From contig NZ_JYIY01000067.1 of assembly GCF_000956535.1 (NCBI RefSeq), positions 1 through 64,000 of the forward strand: a DNA stretch of 64,000 nucleotides. Direction: 5' to 3'. The position numbers were made by a program, and so were the translations under genes. The stretch's first letter is position 1, and each line of letters starts with the position of its first letter. This DNA is from Microbacterium ginsengisoli. Its GTDB lineage: Bacteria > Actinomycetota > Actinomycetes > Actinomycetales > Microbacteriaceae. Positions 41,677 to 50,015 of this stretch are shown here, in pieces. The notes beneath the pieces were generated by a model. That model saw only the letters and a list, made by a program, of their open reading frames with translations. It ran no database searches and had not been told where the DNA came from.

Positions 41677-43418
41677 CCGGCTCCGGAGTGCTCTCCGGGC
41701 TCGATGACCGCCAGCTGGAGGCCGCACGCGCGCTGCGCGGCCCCGTGTGCGTGCTGGCCGGCGCCGGCACCGGCAAGACAAGGGTGATCACCCGCCGTAT
41801 CGCGCACGGCGTCGAGACAGGCGCCTACTCGCCGCAGCGGGTGATGGCGGTGACCTTCACGGCGAAGGCCGCGGGAGAGATGCGCGGGCGCCTGCGCGCT
41901 CTCGGGGTCGAAGGGGTGTCGGCGCGGACCTTCCACGCGGCAGCCCTCGCGCAGCTGAACTTCTTCTGGCCTCAGGTGGCGGGGGACACCGTACCCGCGA
42001 TCGTCGACAGCAAGGTGCGGGCGCTCGCCCACGCCGCCGACGGCATCGGCATGGACCCGTCGGCGGCGACGCTGCGCGACGTCGCGTCGGAGATCGAATG
42101 GCGCAAGGTCACCATGCGTTCGGTGGAGGCGTACGTCGATGCCCGGCCCCGGGGGATCGGCTCGTTGGATGTCGCGGCCGTCGCGGCACTCATGCGGGCC
42201 TACGAGAAGCTCAAGGATGAGCGTCGTCAGATGGACTTCGAGGATGTGCTCCTCGCGTGCGCCGGCATGATCGAGGCGGAGCCGCGTGTCGCTCAGGCCG
42301 TGCGGGAGCAGTACCGGCACTTCACCGTCGACGAGTACCAGGATGTCTCGCCACTGCAGCAGCATCTGCTGGACCTCTGGGTGGGTCAGCGCCACGACCT
42401 GTGCGTCGTGGGTGACGCGAGCCAGACGGTGTATTCGTTCGCGGGCGCCGATGCCCGGTTCCTGCTGGAGTTCGAGCGGCGGTACGAGAACGCCCGCGTC
42501 GTGCGCCTCGAGACGAACTACCGCAGCGTGCCCGAGGTGCTGCGCACCGCCAACGCCCTCATGCGCGGACGTCCGGGCGCCCTTGAGCTGCACCCGCCCG
42601 CGGGGAGGGCGGATGCCTCGCCGCCGACGTCGCTCACGGCGTACCCCGATGAGCGAGCCGAGGCGCAGGGCGTGGCCGCGTCGGTCGCGGCGCAGCTGGC
42701 GTCGGGGACGGCGCCTCGCGAGGTCGCGGTGCTGTACCGGTCGCACGCGCAGTCGGCGGAGCTCGTGCAGGCGTTCGCCGATGCGGGCATCCCCGTGACG
42801 GTGCTGGGCGGGGCGCGCTTCTTCGACGTGCCGCAGGTGCGCCAGGCGGTGATGGCGCTGCGTGCCGCAGCCGTGTCACCCACGGGGCACGATTTCCGGG
42901 GCTCGGTGCGGGATGTGCTCCGCTCGCTCGGCCACACCGACGAGGCGCCGGCGGCGGGGGGAGCGCTCCGTGATGCGTGGGAGGCTCGCGCGGCCCTGCT
43001 GAGGCTGGCCGACGAGGCGCCCGACGGAACGACCCTCAAGGGGTTCACCGACGCGCTGCTCGCCCGGGCGAAGGACCAGCACGAGCCGACGCTGGAGACG
43101 GTGACCTTCGCGACCCTCCATGCCGCCAAGGGCCTCGAGTGGCACCACGTGCACCTCGTCGGGTTGTCGGAGGGACTGCTGCCGATCTCGTACGCCCAGA
43201 CGTTCGAGCAGGTCGACGAGGAGCGCCGACTGGCCTATGTGGGCATCACGCGGGCCGCGCGAAGCCTGTCGCTGTCGTGGTCGCGCGGGGAGGGGCGCTC
43301 GGAGCGTCGGGTGTCGCGTTTCGCCGAGGAGATCGGCATCCGCACTCTGGATGTGCGCGATGGGCGAGCCACTCGCGGCGCATCGACTGGTTCGGGATCG
43401 TCACGGAGTGGCCGCTGA
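41673..43418 (+). CDS. uvrD2: UvrD2-like ATP-dependent DNA helicase
   Basis: A 581-residue SF1A helicase. Motif I AGAGTGKTRV near residue 27, motif II DEYQDVS, GDASQTVYSFAGAD, ATLHAAKGLEW and motif VI YVGITRAARSL are intact. Mycobacterial UvrD2 (about 700 residues) continues into an HRDC domain. Here the conserved part stops soon after SRFAEEIG, and the last 25 or so residues are a Gly/Ser/Arg-rich tail. The final 173 nt overlap the convergent E1-like gene, and the tail is the antisense of that gene's conserved end. GTG start overlapping nudC. Confidence 0.88.
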   Translation: MTGSGVLSGLDDRQLEAARALRGPVCVLAGAGTGKTRVITRRIAHGVETGAYSPQRVMAVTFTAKAAGEMRGRLRALGVEGVSARTFHAAALAQLNFFWPQVAGDTVPAIVDSKVRALAHAADGIGMDPSAATLRDVASEIEWRKVTMRSVEAYVDARPRGIGSLDVAAVAALMRAYEKLKDERRQMDFEDVLLACAGMIEAEPRVAQAVREQYRHFTVDEYQDVSPLQQHLLDLWVGQRHDLCVVGDASQTVYSFAGADARFLLEFERRYENARVVRLETNYRSVPEVLRTANALMRGRPGALELHPPAGRADASPPTSLTAYPDERAEAQGVAASVAAQLASGTAPREVAVLYRSHAQSAELVQAFADAGIPVTVLGGARFFDVPQVRQAVMALRAAAVSPTGHDFRGSVRDVLRSLGHTDEAPAAGGALRDAWEARAALLRLADEAPDGTTLKGFTDALLARAKDQHEPTLETVTFATLHAAKGLEWHHVHLVGLSEGLLPISYAQTFEQVDEERRLAYVGITRAARSLSLSWSRGEGRSERRVSRFAEEIGIRTLDVRDGRATRGASTGSGSSRSGR

Positions 43419-44091
43419 GAGCGAGGTCCTCCTCGCCGGAGACGAAGCCGGCGAGCATCGTGATGGCCTCGACCAGAATGTGATCGGCGATCTCGGGCGT
43501 GGGCGCCGTGAGCAGCTGAGCCGCGATCATCGGCCACGCCGGATCGCGGTCGCGCCGATCGGCGTCGACGCACGCGAGGCAGGCCGTCGCGCCCGGTTCG
43601 ACGCGCGGGCCGATGGTGATTCCCGTCGTGGTGAAGACCACCGGGATGTGCACGACGTCATCGCCGAGAGAGGCCGCATAGGCGGCCGGATGCACGGCGT
43701 GGCTGGCGACGAGCACCTGAATGGTGCCGCGTGGGCGAGGCGCGCCCTCGGATACGAGCGGCGCGAACGGCGCGAGCCGGTGGCGCACCAGGCACACGAG
43801 TTCTTCGTCGACCCCCGGCCCGCCCGCGACCTCGACTGAGCGCAGCGGCCGGGGGACCCGCTCGAGCACCGGCTCGAGCGTTGCGACGAACCGCTCGAGG
43901 CTCTCGATGTCGATACCCGCCCGGTGCGCGGTGTACCCGAGAGAACCTTCGCCGATTCCGGTCACGAGGTCGGCGATCGCTCGCAGCTGCCAGTCGGGCG
44001 GGGAAAGGAGCACGAGCCGCGCATCGGCGCCGAACTGCACGTCGACGGGGCTGCGCCACAGCGGCGGGTGGGCGGGGTCGATGCGGTACAT
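43246..44091 (-). CDS. Orphan TOMM cyclodehydratase-domain (E1/ThiF-like) protein
   Basis: A 281-residue protein resembling the E1-like half of azol(in)e RiPP cyclodehydratases (TIGR03882-type domain). Residues 1-45 (MYRIDPAHPPLW) look like the peptide-recognition winged helix. Residues 150-192 (VVFTTTGITIGPRVEPGATAC and DADRRDRDPAWP) match the family's GPLVxPGxxxCxxC...RDPAWP region. Cys171/Cys174 and Cys250/Cys252 form a CxxC/CxC zinc set. No YcaO, dehydrogenase or precursor peptide is nearby, so it is not in an ordinary RiPP cluster. The last 29 residues are probably non-functional tail antisense to uvrD2. ATG six bases after CACAAT. Confidence 0.7.
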   Translation of the reverse strand: MYRIDPAHPPLWRSPVDVQFGADARLVLLSPPDWQLRAIADLVTGIGEGSLGYTAHRAGIDIESLERFVATLEPVLERVPRPLRSVEVAGGPGVDEELVCLVRHRLAPFAPLVSEGAPRPRGTIQVLVASHAVHPAAYAASLGDDVVHIPVVFTTTGITIGPRVEPGATACLACVDADRRDRDPAWPMIAAQLLTAPTPEIADHILVEAITMLAGFVSGEEDLALSGHSVTIPNQSMRREWLAHRAHPECGCRSPRRNATPDAPSAPPRATTTATGFARPA

Positions 44092-44251
44092 GCCCCGATT
44101 GTGCGTGCCCGCAGGGCTCAGTCGCGGGAGTCCACAGGAACTCGCGCGAGCGTCGCGGTCTGCGGGCGCTGGGGAGGAGCCGTCGCACGCGACGCCCGTC
44201 CCCGGTGACCACGGCGGACGATGCCGCGGCGATTCCCTCGCGGATGCCGCC

Positions 44252-45670
44252 TCAGACCGGCCGTCCGCCGTCCGCGGTGCCGGTCGGGTCGTCGTCGCGC
44301 TCGTCATCCGTGCCGGCTGCGCGCGGCGCGTCGCCCGACTCCTCGGCGAGAAGCTGGCGCAGTGCGTCGTCGAACTCGTCCGGCTCGGGCGCCGTGCCCG
44401 CGGCATCCGCCTGCAGACGGGCGATGAGCGTCGACGGGTCGTCGATGTCGGCCGACGTCGGCATCAGGTCGGGGTAGTCCCAGAGCGCGTCGCGCGCCGC
44501 GACGCCGACCGCGTCGGTGATCGCCCGCCACATCGAGGCCGCCTCACGGGCGCGGCGGGGACGCAGCTCCAGCCCGACGAGAGACCCGAGGGCCTTCTCT
44601 GCGGGTCCTCCGACGGCGCGGCGCCGGCGCACGACCTCGGCGATGCGGTCGGCGTGCGGGAGACGGGCGGTCGCATCCGCGGTGACGACTTCGACCCAGC
44701 CCTCGACGGTCGCGAGCACGTCCTCCAGGCGGCTGAGCGCCGCGTTCTGCTGGTCGCTGCGAGGGGGGATGAGCGCCCCCGACTCGAGCAGCTGGCGCAG
44801 CTCGTCGGGCGACGACGGGTCGAAGCGCGACGCGACGTCCTCGAGAGCCGACACGTCGATGCGGATGCCGCGGGCGAACTCGCCGATCTGAGCGATCACG
44901 TCCAGGCGCAGCCACTTCGCGTGCCGGAACAAGCGGGCGTGCGCGAGCTCGCGGGTGGCGGTCGCGAGCGCGAGCTGGTCGTCGGGGATCTCGAGTCCTG
45001 CTCCGAAGTCCGCGAAGTTCTGGGGGAGGATCGCGGCGTGACCGGCGGGCAGCAGCGGGATGCCCACGTCACCGCCGGAGACGACCTCCATCGACAGACG
45101 TCCGACCACCTGACCGAGCTGGGTGGCGAACAGCGAGCCGCCGACGGTGCGCATGAGGCGGCCCGCGCCCTGTGCGACTTCCCCGAACTCCTCGCCCGTC
45201 TGCTCGACCAGCGCGGCCGTCATCGCATCGGCGATGCTGCCGGAGACGGGCTCAGCGAGCTCGCGCCAGACCGGCAGTGTGAGTTCGACCCAGCGGGCGC
45301 GCGTGATCGCACCGCCCGGCTGCGCGAGCTCGGGGACCGTCGTCGCTTCGCCGAGCCACAGGTTCGCGAGGGAGAAGGCCTGATCGAGGTCGCTGCGCTG
45401 AGCGGAACTGACGGCGAGATCGCTCTGGCCGGCGATCTGCAGGGCCTGGCGCGAGGCCATCTCCCAGGTCGCCTCCTCGCCGCCGGCGAAGGCGGCCTGC
45501 ATCTGCGTCATCATCTGCTGCAGCGTCGCCGGGTCGATGTTCATCCCCGACAGGCGGGAGAGCAGCTCGGGATCGAGCTGGCCGCCGTCCGTGCCCCCCC
45601 CGAGCAGCCGCCGGAGCAGCTCGTTCAGGTCATCGCCCTGCGATGCATCGTCGTCGTCGTCGTGTGCCAC
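44252..45670 (-). CDS. Putative zinc-dependent metalloprotease (DUF2342 family)
   Basis: A 472-residue protein of the actinobacterial family annotated as zinc-dependent metalloprotease, once linked to F420 biosynthesis. Acidic N- and C-terminal tails flank a helical core (MTQMQAAFAGGEEATWEMA; GSLFATQLGQVVGRLS). The usual HExxH-type helix reads RELAH (residues 240-244, ATATRELAHARLFRH), so the first His is Arg in this copy. Catalysis is therefore uncertain. ATG at 45670 with a CTGAGG just upstream. Divergent from the PDZ protease gene, sharing a palindromic promoter region. Confidence 0.85.
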   Translation of the reverse strand: MAHDDDDDASQGDDLNELLRRLLGGGTDGGQLDPELLSRLSGMNIDPATLQQMMTQMQAAFAGGEEATWEMASRQALQIAGQSDLAVSSAQRSDLDQAFSLANLWLGEATTVPELAQPGGAITRARWVELTLPVWRELAEPVSGSIADAMTAALVEQTGEEFGEVAQGAGRLMRTVGGSLFATQLGQVVGRLSMEVVSGGDVGIPLLPAGHAAILPQNFADFGAGLEIPDDQLALATATRELAHARLFRHAKWLRLDVIAQIGEFARGIRIDVSALEDVASRFDPSSPDELRQLLESGALIPPRSDQQNAALSRLEDVLATVEGWVEVVTADATARLPHADRIAEVVRRRRAVGGPAEKALGSLVGLELRPRRAREAASMWRAITDAVGVAARDALWDYPDLMPTSADIDDPSTLIARLQADAAGTAPEPDEFDDALRQLLAEESGDAPRAAGTDDERDDDPTGTADGGRPV

Positions 45671-45702
45671 CTCAGTCGCCTCTCAGCCGCATGTCGAGCT
45701 GC

Positions 45703-45717
45703 CAACTACGCTAGTTG
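45703..45717. promoter_or_regulatory. Palindromic overlapping divergent promoters
   Basis: CAACTA (45703-45708), CGC, TAGTTG (45712-45717) form a perfect inverted repeat. It contains a plus-strand TACGCT (45707-45712) and a minus-strand TAGCGT (45708-45713) -10-like box. One symmetric site could therefore drive both the PDZ-protease gene and the metalloprotease gene, or bind a dimeric regulator. Confidence 0.5.
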
Positions 45718-45789
45718 CACACACCCTCGCAATGCCCGGGACGAGCCAGATCGTCGTACGCCGGCCGCGAACGACACGACGGAGGCGGC

Positions 45790-46959
45790 GTGACGCTGTT
45801 CGACGAGACCGGGCCCGCGGCATCCGAACGGCCCCGGCGTCCGCGGTCGCGCGCGGGGGTCGCCGGCATCTGGGCGCTCGTCGTCGCGCTCGTCGCGCTG
45901 CTCGTGCTGTCGTTCCTTCCGTCGGCGTATGTGATCGAGACGCCCGGGCCGGTGTTCAACACGTTGGGCACCGTGCAGAACGACCAGAAGCAGCAGGTGC
46001 CGATCATCACCGTCTCGGGTGCGACCACCTACCCGACGGCCGGCGAGCTGTCGCTGTTGACCGTGCAGGTCGTGGGAACGGCCGACGCTCGTCCGTCGTG
46101 GCTCGAGTTGATCCCGGCGTTCTTCGACCCGTCGCGCTCGATCGTGCCCGCCGACGCGATCTATCCGCCCGACCAGACCTCACAGCAGCTGAGCGACCAG
46201 AGCTCGGCGCAGATGGTCGATTCGCAGCAGGAGGCGACTGCGGCGGCCCTCACCCACCTCGGGTACACCGTGACGCCCTACCTCTCGGTCTACTCGGTCG
46301 AGTCCGACGGTGCCGCCAACGGGGTGCTGCAGAAGGACGACGTCGTCGAATCGGCCGACGGCACCGCCGTGACGGATGTCGCGTCGCTGCGTGCGATCAT
46401 CGCGGCCAAGGACGGCGCACCGGTGAGCCTGACGATCCAACGCGGGGGCACGACGCAGCAGGTGAGCATCACCCCGAAGCAGCAGATCATCAACGGCCAG
46501 TCCACGTGGTTGATCGGGGTGTCGCTGCTGACGCAGTTCCACTTCCCGATCGATGTGAAGCTGCAGCTGTTCAATGTCGGCGGCCCGAGCGCGGGGATGA
46601 TGTTCGCGCTCGGCATCATCGACACGCTCACCCCCGGCAATCTCAACGGCGGCAAGAACGTGGCCGGCACCGGCACGATCGACGCCGCCGGCGAGGTCGG
46701 GGCGATCGGGGGCATCCGCCAGAAGATGTACGGGGCCCGTTCCTCGGGCGCCGAGTACTTCCTCGCACCGGCCGACAATTGCGACGAGGTCGTCGGGCAC
46801 ATCCCGCAGGGGCTCTCGGTCTACGCGGTCTCGACGCTCGACGACGCGGTCAAGGACCTCACGGTGATCGGCTCGGGCGGGGACACCTCCACCCTCGCGA
46901 CATGCTCGACGGTCATGGCCTCGCCGACGCCGTCGGTCTCGCCGACGCCGACGCCCTGA
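45790..46959 (+). CDS. PDZ-domain Lon-like (S16) membrane protease
   Basis: A 389-residue protein. One N-terminal membrane helix (WALVVALVALLVLSFL), then PDZ-like repeats around residues 175-245 (GVLQKDDVVESADGTAV), then a Lon-type proteolytic domain. The catalytic Ser lies in GGPSAGMMFAL and the Lys in GGKNVAGTGTI, so the Ser-Lys dyad is intact. A Ser/Pro/Thr-rich tail ends the protein. GTG at 45790 with ACGGAGG five bases upstream. Probably an extracytoplasmic quality-control protease. A similar gene neighbours UPF0182 in mycobacteria. Confidence 0.88.
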   Translation: MTLFDETGPAASERPRRPRSRAGVAGIWALVVALVALLVLSFLPSAYVIETPGPVFNTLGTVQNDQKQQVPIITVSGATTYPTAGELSLLTVQVVGTADARPSWLELIPAFFDPSRSIVPADAIYPPDQTSQQLSDQSSAQMVDSQQEATAAALTHLGYTVTPYLSVYSVESDGAANGVLQKDDVVESADGTAVTDVASLRAIIAAKDGAPVSLTIQRGGTTQQVSITPKQQIINGQSTWLIGVSLLTQFHFPIDVKLQLFNVGGPSAGMMFALGIIDTLTPGNLNGGKNVAGTGTIDAAGEVGAIGGIRQKMYGARSSGAEYFLAPADNCDEVVGHIPQGLSVYAVSTLDDAVKDLTVIGSGGDTSTLATCSTVMASPTPSVSPTPTP

Positions 46960-47030
46960 CCACTCCCGACACACCCGGAGGACGCGGCGACGCCGGGAAG
47001 ATGCTCGGCGTTCCTCCAGAGCCCGCCTCG

Positions 47031-47036
47031 TAGGAT
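47031..47036 (+). promoter_or_regulatory. -10 box of the UPF0182 gene
   Basis: TAGGAT followed by six bases and the GTG at 47043, leaderless. Confidence 0.45.
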
Positions 47037-47042
47037 GACAGG

Positions 47043-49961
47043 GTGACCTCCGCCACGGCGCCGAAGCCCACCCGTCCGAGTCGAACCCGTCGCGTCATCG
47101 CGATCTCCCTCGTGGTGATCGCGCTGCTCGTGGCCGCGTTCTTCATCTTCGCCAACGTCTACGCGGACTGGCTGTGGTACTCCCAGCTCGGCTTCCTGAA
47201 CGTGCTCACCACGCAGTGGGTGTGGCGCATCGGCATGTTCGTGGTGGGCTTCCTGGGGATGGCGGTGCCGACCTGGCTGGTCATCAACCTCGCCTACCGG
47301 CTGCGCCCGGTATACGTGCGGTTGAGCTCTCAGCTCGACCGCTATCAGGAGGTCGTGGAGCCGCTGAGACGACTCGCGATGTGGGGCATCCCGATCTTCT
47401 TCGGGCTCTTCGCCGGCTTCGCCTCATCTGCGCAGTGGCAGACCGCGGCCCTCTGGGTCAACGGCGTGCACACCGCGACCGGCGACCCGCAGTTCAACCT
47501 CGACACCGGCTTCTACCTGTTCGCGCTGCCGTTCTACTCGGCCGTCCTCGCCTTCGCGTCGGCCGTGGTGTTGATCTGCCTGCTGCTCACGGCCGCGGTG
47601 TCCTACCTGTACGGCTCCGTTCGGGTAGGCCAGCGCGAGCTGCGCATCTCGCGCCCCGCGCGGGTGCAGCTCGCCATCATCGCCGGCGTCTACCTTCTGC
47701 TCCAGGCGGTGAGCCTGTGGCTCGACCGCTACAAGACGCTCACCAGCGCCGACGACCGCATCACCGGGGCGGCATACGTGAGCGTGAACGCGACGATCCC
47801 GGGTCTGGCCATCCTCTCGATCGTGGCCGTGCTCGTGGCGATCCTGTTCTTCGTCACCGCCGTGATCGGCCGGTGGCGCTACCCGCTGATCGCGACGGCC
47901 CTGCTGATCATCACCTCGCTCGTCGTCGGTGTCGGCTACCCGTGGATCGTCAATCTCGTGCAGGTGCGTCCGAACCAGCTGAGCGTCGAGAGCCAGTACT
48001 ACCAGCGCAACATCGACGGCACCAAGGCGGGCTTCGGCCTGAGTGACCTGCAGGAGACGAACTTCTCCGCGAACACCACGGCACAGCAGGGGCAGCTGCG
48101 ATCGGATGCCGAGACGACGGCGCAGATCCGCATCATGGACCCGGCGATCATCCCGCCGACGGTGGCCCAGCTCGAGCAGTACCGGTCGTACTACCAGTTC
48201 CAGAGCCCGCTGAGCGTCGACCGCTACACGATCGACGGGCAGACGCAGGACACCCTGGTGTCGGTGCGCGACCTCAATCTCAACGCGCTCGGCACGACCG
48301 CCAGCACGTGGCAGAACACCTCGCTCATCTACACGCACGGCTACGGGCTTGTGGTCGCCAAGGGCAACGCTCGCACCTCCGACGGCAACCCCGTCTTCCT
48401 CGAGCGCGGCATCCCGTCCGCGGGCTTCCTGACGTCGGGCGAGAAGTACGAGCCGCGGGTGTACTTCTCGGCGAACGCTCCGACGTACTCGATCGTCGGC
48501 GCCCCCGCGGGCACCGCGCCGATCGAGCTCGACTACCCGGCCGGCGACGGCAGCAGCACCGAGACGAAGACCACCTTCGCCGGCAACGGCGGCCCAAACA
48601 TCGGCAACGTGTTCAACCGGCTCATCTACGCGATCAAGTTCCAGGCGGAGCAGATCCTGTTCTCCGACTCGATCAACCAGGATTCGCAGATCCTCTACGA
48701 CCGCGACCCCGCAACGCGCGTGCAGAAGATCGCCCCGTACCTGACCCTCGACGGCGAGCCGTACCCGAGCGTGGTGGACGGCCGCATCGTCTGGATCGTC
48801 GACGGCTACACCACGAGCGACCAGTACCCGTATTCGACGACGACGAGCATGTCCCAGGCCATCGCCGACGCGAACAACCCCACTCCGCGGGTCGCGCTCG
48901 ACAACGTCAACTACATCCGCAATTCGGTGAAGGCGACCGTCGACGCGTACGACGGTCATGTGACGCTCTACGCCTGGGATCCGACGGACCCGCTCCTGCA
49001 GGCGTGGCAGAACGTCTACCCGTCCACGGTCAAGCCGATCGCCGACATGTCGGCCGATCTCATCAGCCACGTGCGCTATCCGACCGATCTCTTCAAGGTG
49101 CAGCGCACGATGCTGGGCGTGTACCACGTCAACGATCCGCAGTCGTTCTACCAGCGTGACAACGCCTGGACGACTCCCGCCGACCCGACCGACAACACCG
49201 TGCTGCAGCAGCCGTACTACATGACGATGCAGATGCCGGGCCAGGCCTCGCCGACCTACTCGATGTTCACCTCGTTCATCCCGCAATCCGACGGGACGAA
49301 TGCGCGGAACGTCCTGATGGGCTATCTCGCGGTCGATTCGGATGCCGGCACCACCGCCGGCACGAAGGGTGCCGATTACGGCAAGCTGCGGATGCTGGTG
49401 ATCAACGCCTCGACTCCGGTGCCCGGGCCCGGGCAGGTGCAGAACACGTTCAGCGCCGACCCCGCCGTCTCATCGTTCATCAACCTGCTCAAACAGGGGC
49501 AGTCGCAGGTGCTCAACGGCAACCTGCTGACCCTGCCCGTCGGTGGCGGCCTGCTCTATGTGCAGCCCGTGTTCGTGCAGTCGTCCGGCGCGACGAAGCT
49601 GCCGACGCTCCAGAAGGTGCTCGTCGCCTTCGGCAGCCAGGTCGCGTTCGAGGACACCCTGACGGCAGCGCTCGACTCGCTGTTCGGTGGCAACTCGGGC
49701 GCCGCCGCGGGCGACAACGGTGTGACGGCATCCCCGGTGCCCACCGGGACGTCGACCCCGAGCGCCACGCCTACGCCGTCGCCCTCTGCGAGCGGAGGCA
49801 CCGGATCGTCGACCGCCTACCAGGCGGCGCTCCAGGAGGCCAAGCAGGCGATGCTCGATCGTCAATCGGCTCTCCAGGCCGGCGACTGGACGAAGTACGG
49901 CGAGGCCGACGCGCGTCTGACCCAGGCGATCAACACGCTGCTGCAGCTCTCCTCGCAGTGA
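47043..49961 (+). CDS. UPF0182 large membrane protein
   Basis: A 972-residue protein with seven N-terminal membrane helices (to about residue 310), then a large extracytoplasmic domain (SVESQYYQRNIDGTKAGFGL; DRDPATRVQKIAPYLTLDGEPYP, cited in part). A Ser/Thr/Pro/Ala linker and a C-terminal helix (EAKQAMLDRQSALQAGDWTKY) resemble the family end. Length and order match the UPF0182 family, found mainly in actinobacteria and cyanobacteria. Function unknown. GTG start without a Shine-Dalgarno. Ends at a strong terminator facing the crt operon. Confidence 0.92.
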   Translation: MTSATAPKPTRPSRTRRVIAISLVVIALLVAAFFIFANVYADWLWYSQLGFLNVLTTQWVWRIGMFVVGFLGMAVPTWLVINLAYRLRPVYVRLSSQLDRYQEVVEPLRRLAMWGIPIFFGLFAGFASSAQWQTAALWVNGVHTATGDPQFNLDTGFYLFALPFYSAVLAFASAVVLICLLLTAAVSYLYGSVRVGQRELRISRPARVQLAIIAGVYLLLQAVSLWLDRYKTLTSADDRITGAAYVSVNATIPGLAILSIVAVLVAILFFVTAVIGRWRYPLIATALLIITSLVVGVGYPWIVNLVQVRPNQLSVESQYYQRNIDGTKAGFGLSDLQETNFSANTTAQQGQLRSDAETTAQIRIMDPAIIPPTVAQLEQYRSYYQFQSPLSVDRYTIDGQTQDTLVSVRDLNLNALGTTASTWQNTSLIYTHGYGLVVAKGNARTSDGNPVFLERGIPSAGFLTSGEKYEPRVYFSANAPTYSIVGAPAGTAPIELDYPAGDGSSTETKTTFAGNGGPNIGNVFNRLIYAIKFQAEQILFSDSINQDSQILYDRDPATRVQKIAPYLTLDGEPYPSVVDGRIVWIVDGYTTSDQYPYSTTTSMSQAIADANNPTPRVALDNVNYIRNSVKATVDAYDGHVTLYAWDPTDPLLQAWQNVYPSTVKPIADMSADLISHVRYPTDLFKVQRTMLGVYHVNDPQSFYQRDNAWTTPADPTDNTVLQQPYYMTMQMPGQASPTYSMFTSFIPQSDGTNARNVLMGYLAVDSDAGTTAGTKGADYGKLRMLVINASTPVPGPGQVQNTFSADPAVSSFINLLKQGQSQVLNGNLLTLPVGGGLLYVQPVFVQSSGATKLPTLQKVLVAFGSQVAFEDTLTAALDSLFGGNSGAAAGDNGVTASPVPTGTSTPSATPTPSPSASGGTGSSTAYQAALQEAKQAMLDRQSALQAGDWTKYGEADARLTQAINTLLQLSSQ

Positions 49962-49967
49962 ACCGAC

Positions 49968-49999
49968 GGTGGGGTGGGCGCGCGGGCGTCCACCCCACC
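49968..49999. terminator. Bidirectional terminator between UPF0182 and crt operon
   Basis: GGTGGGGTGG at 49968-49977 pairs perfectly with CCACCCCACC at 49990-49999, with a 12-nt loop. It is 7 nt past the UPF0182 stop and 17 nt past the end of the minus-strand crt operon. Confidence 0.65.
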
Positions 50000-50015
50000 T
50001 TCGGGCATTCGAGGC

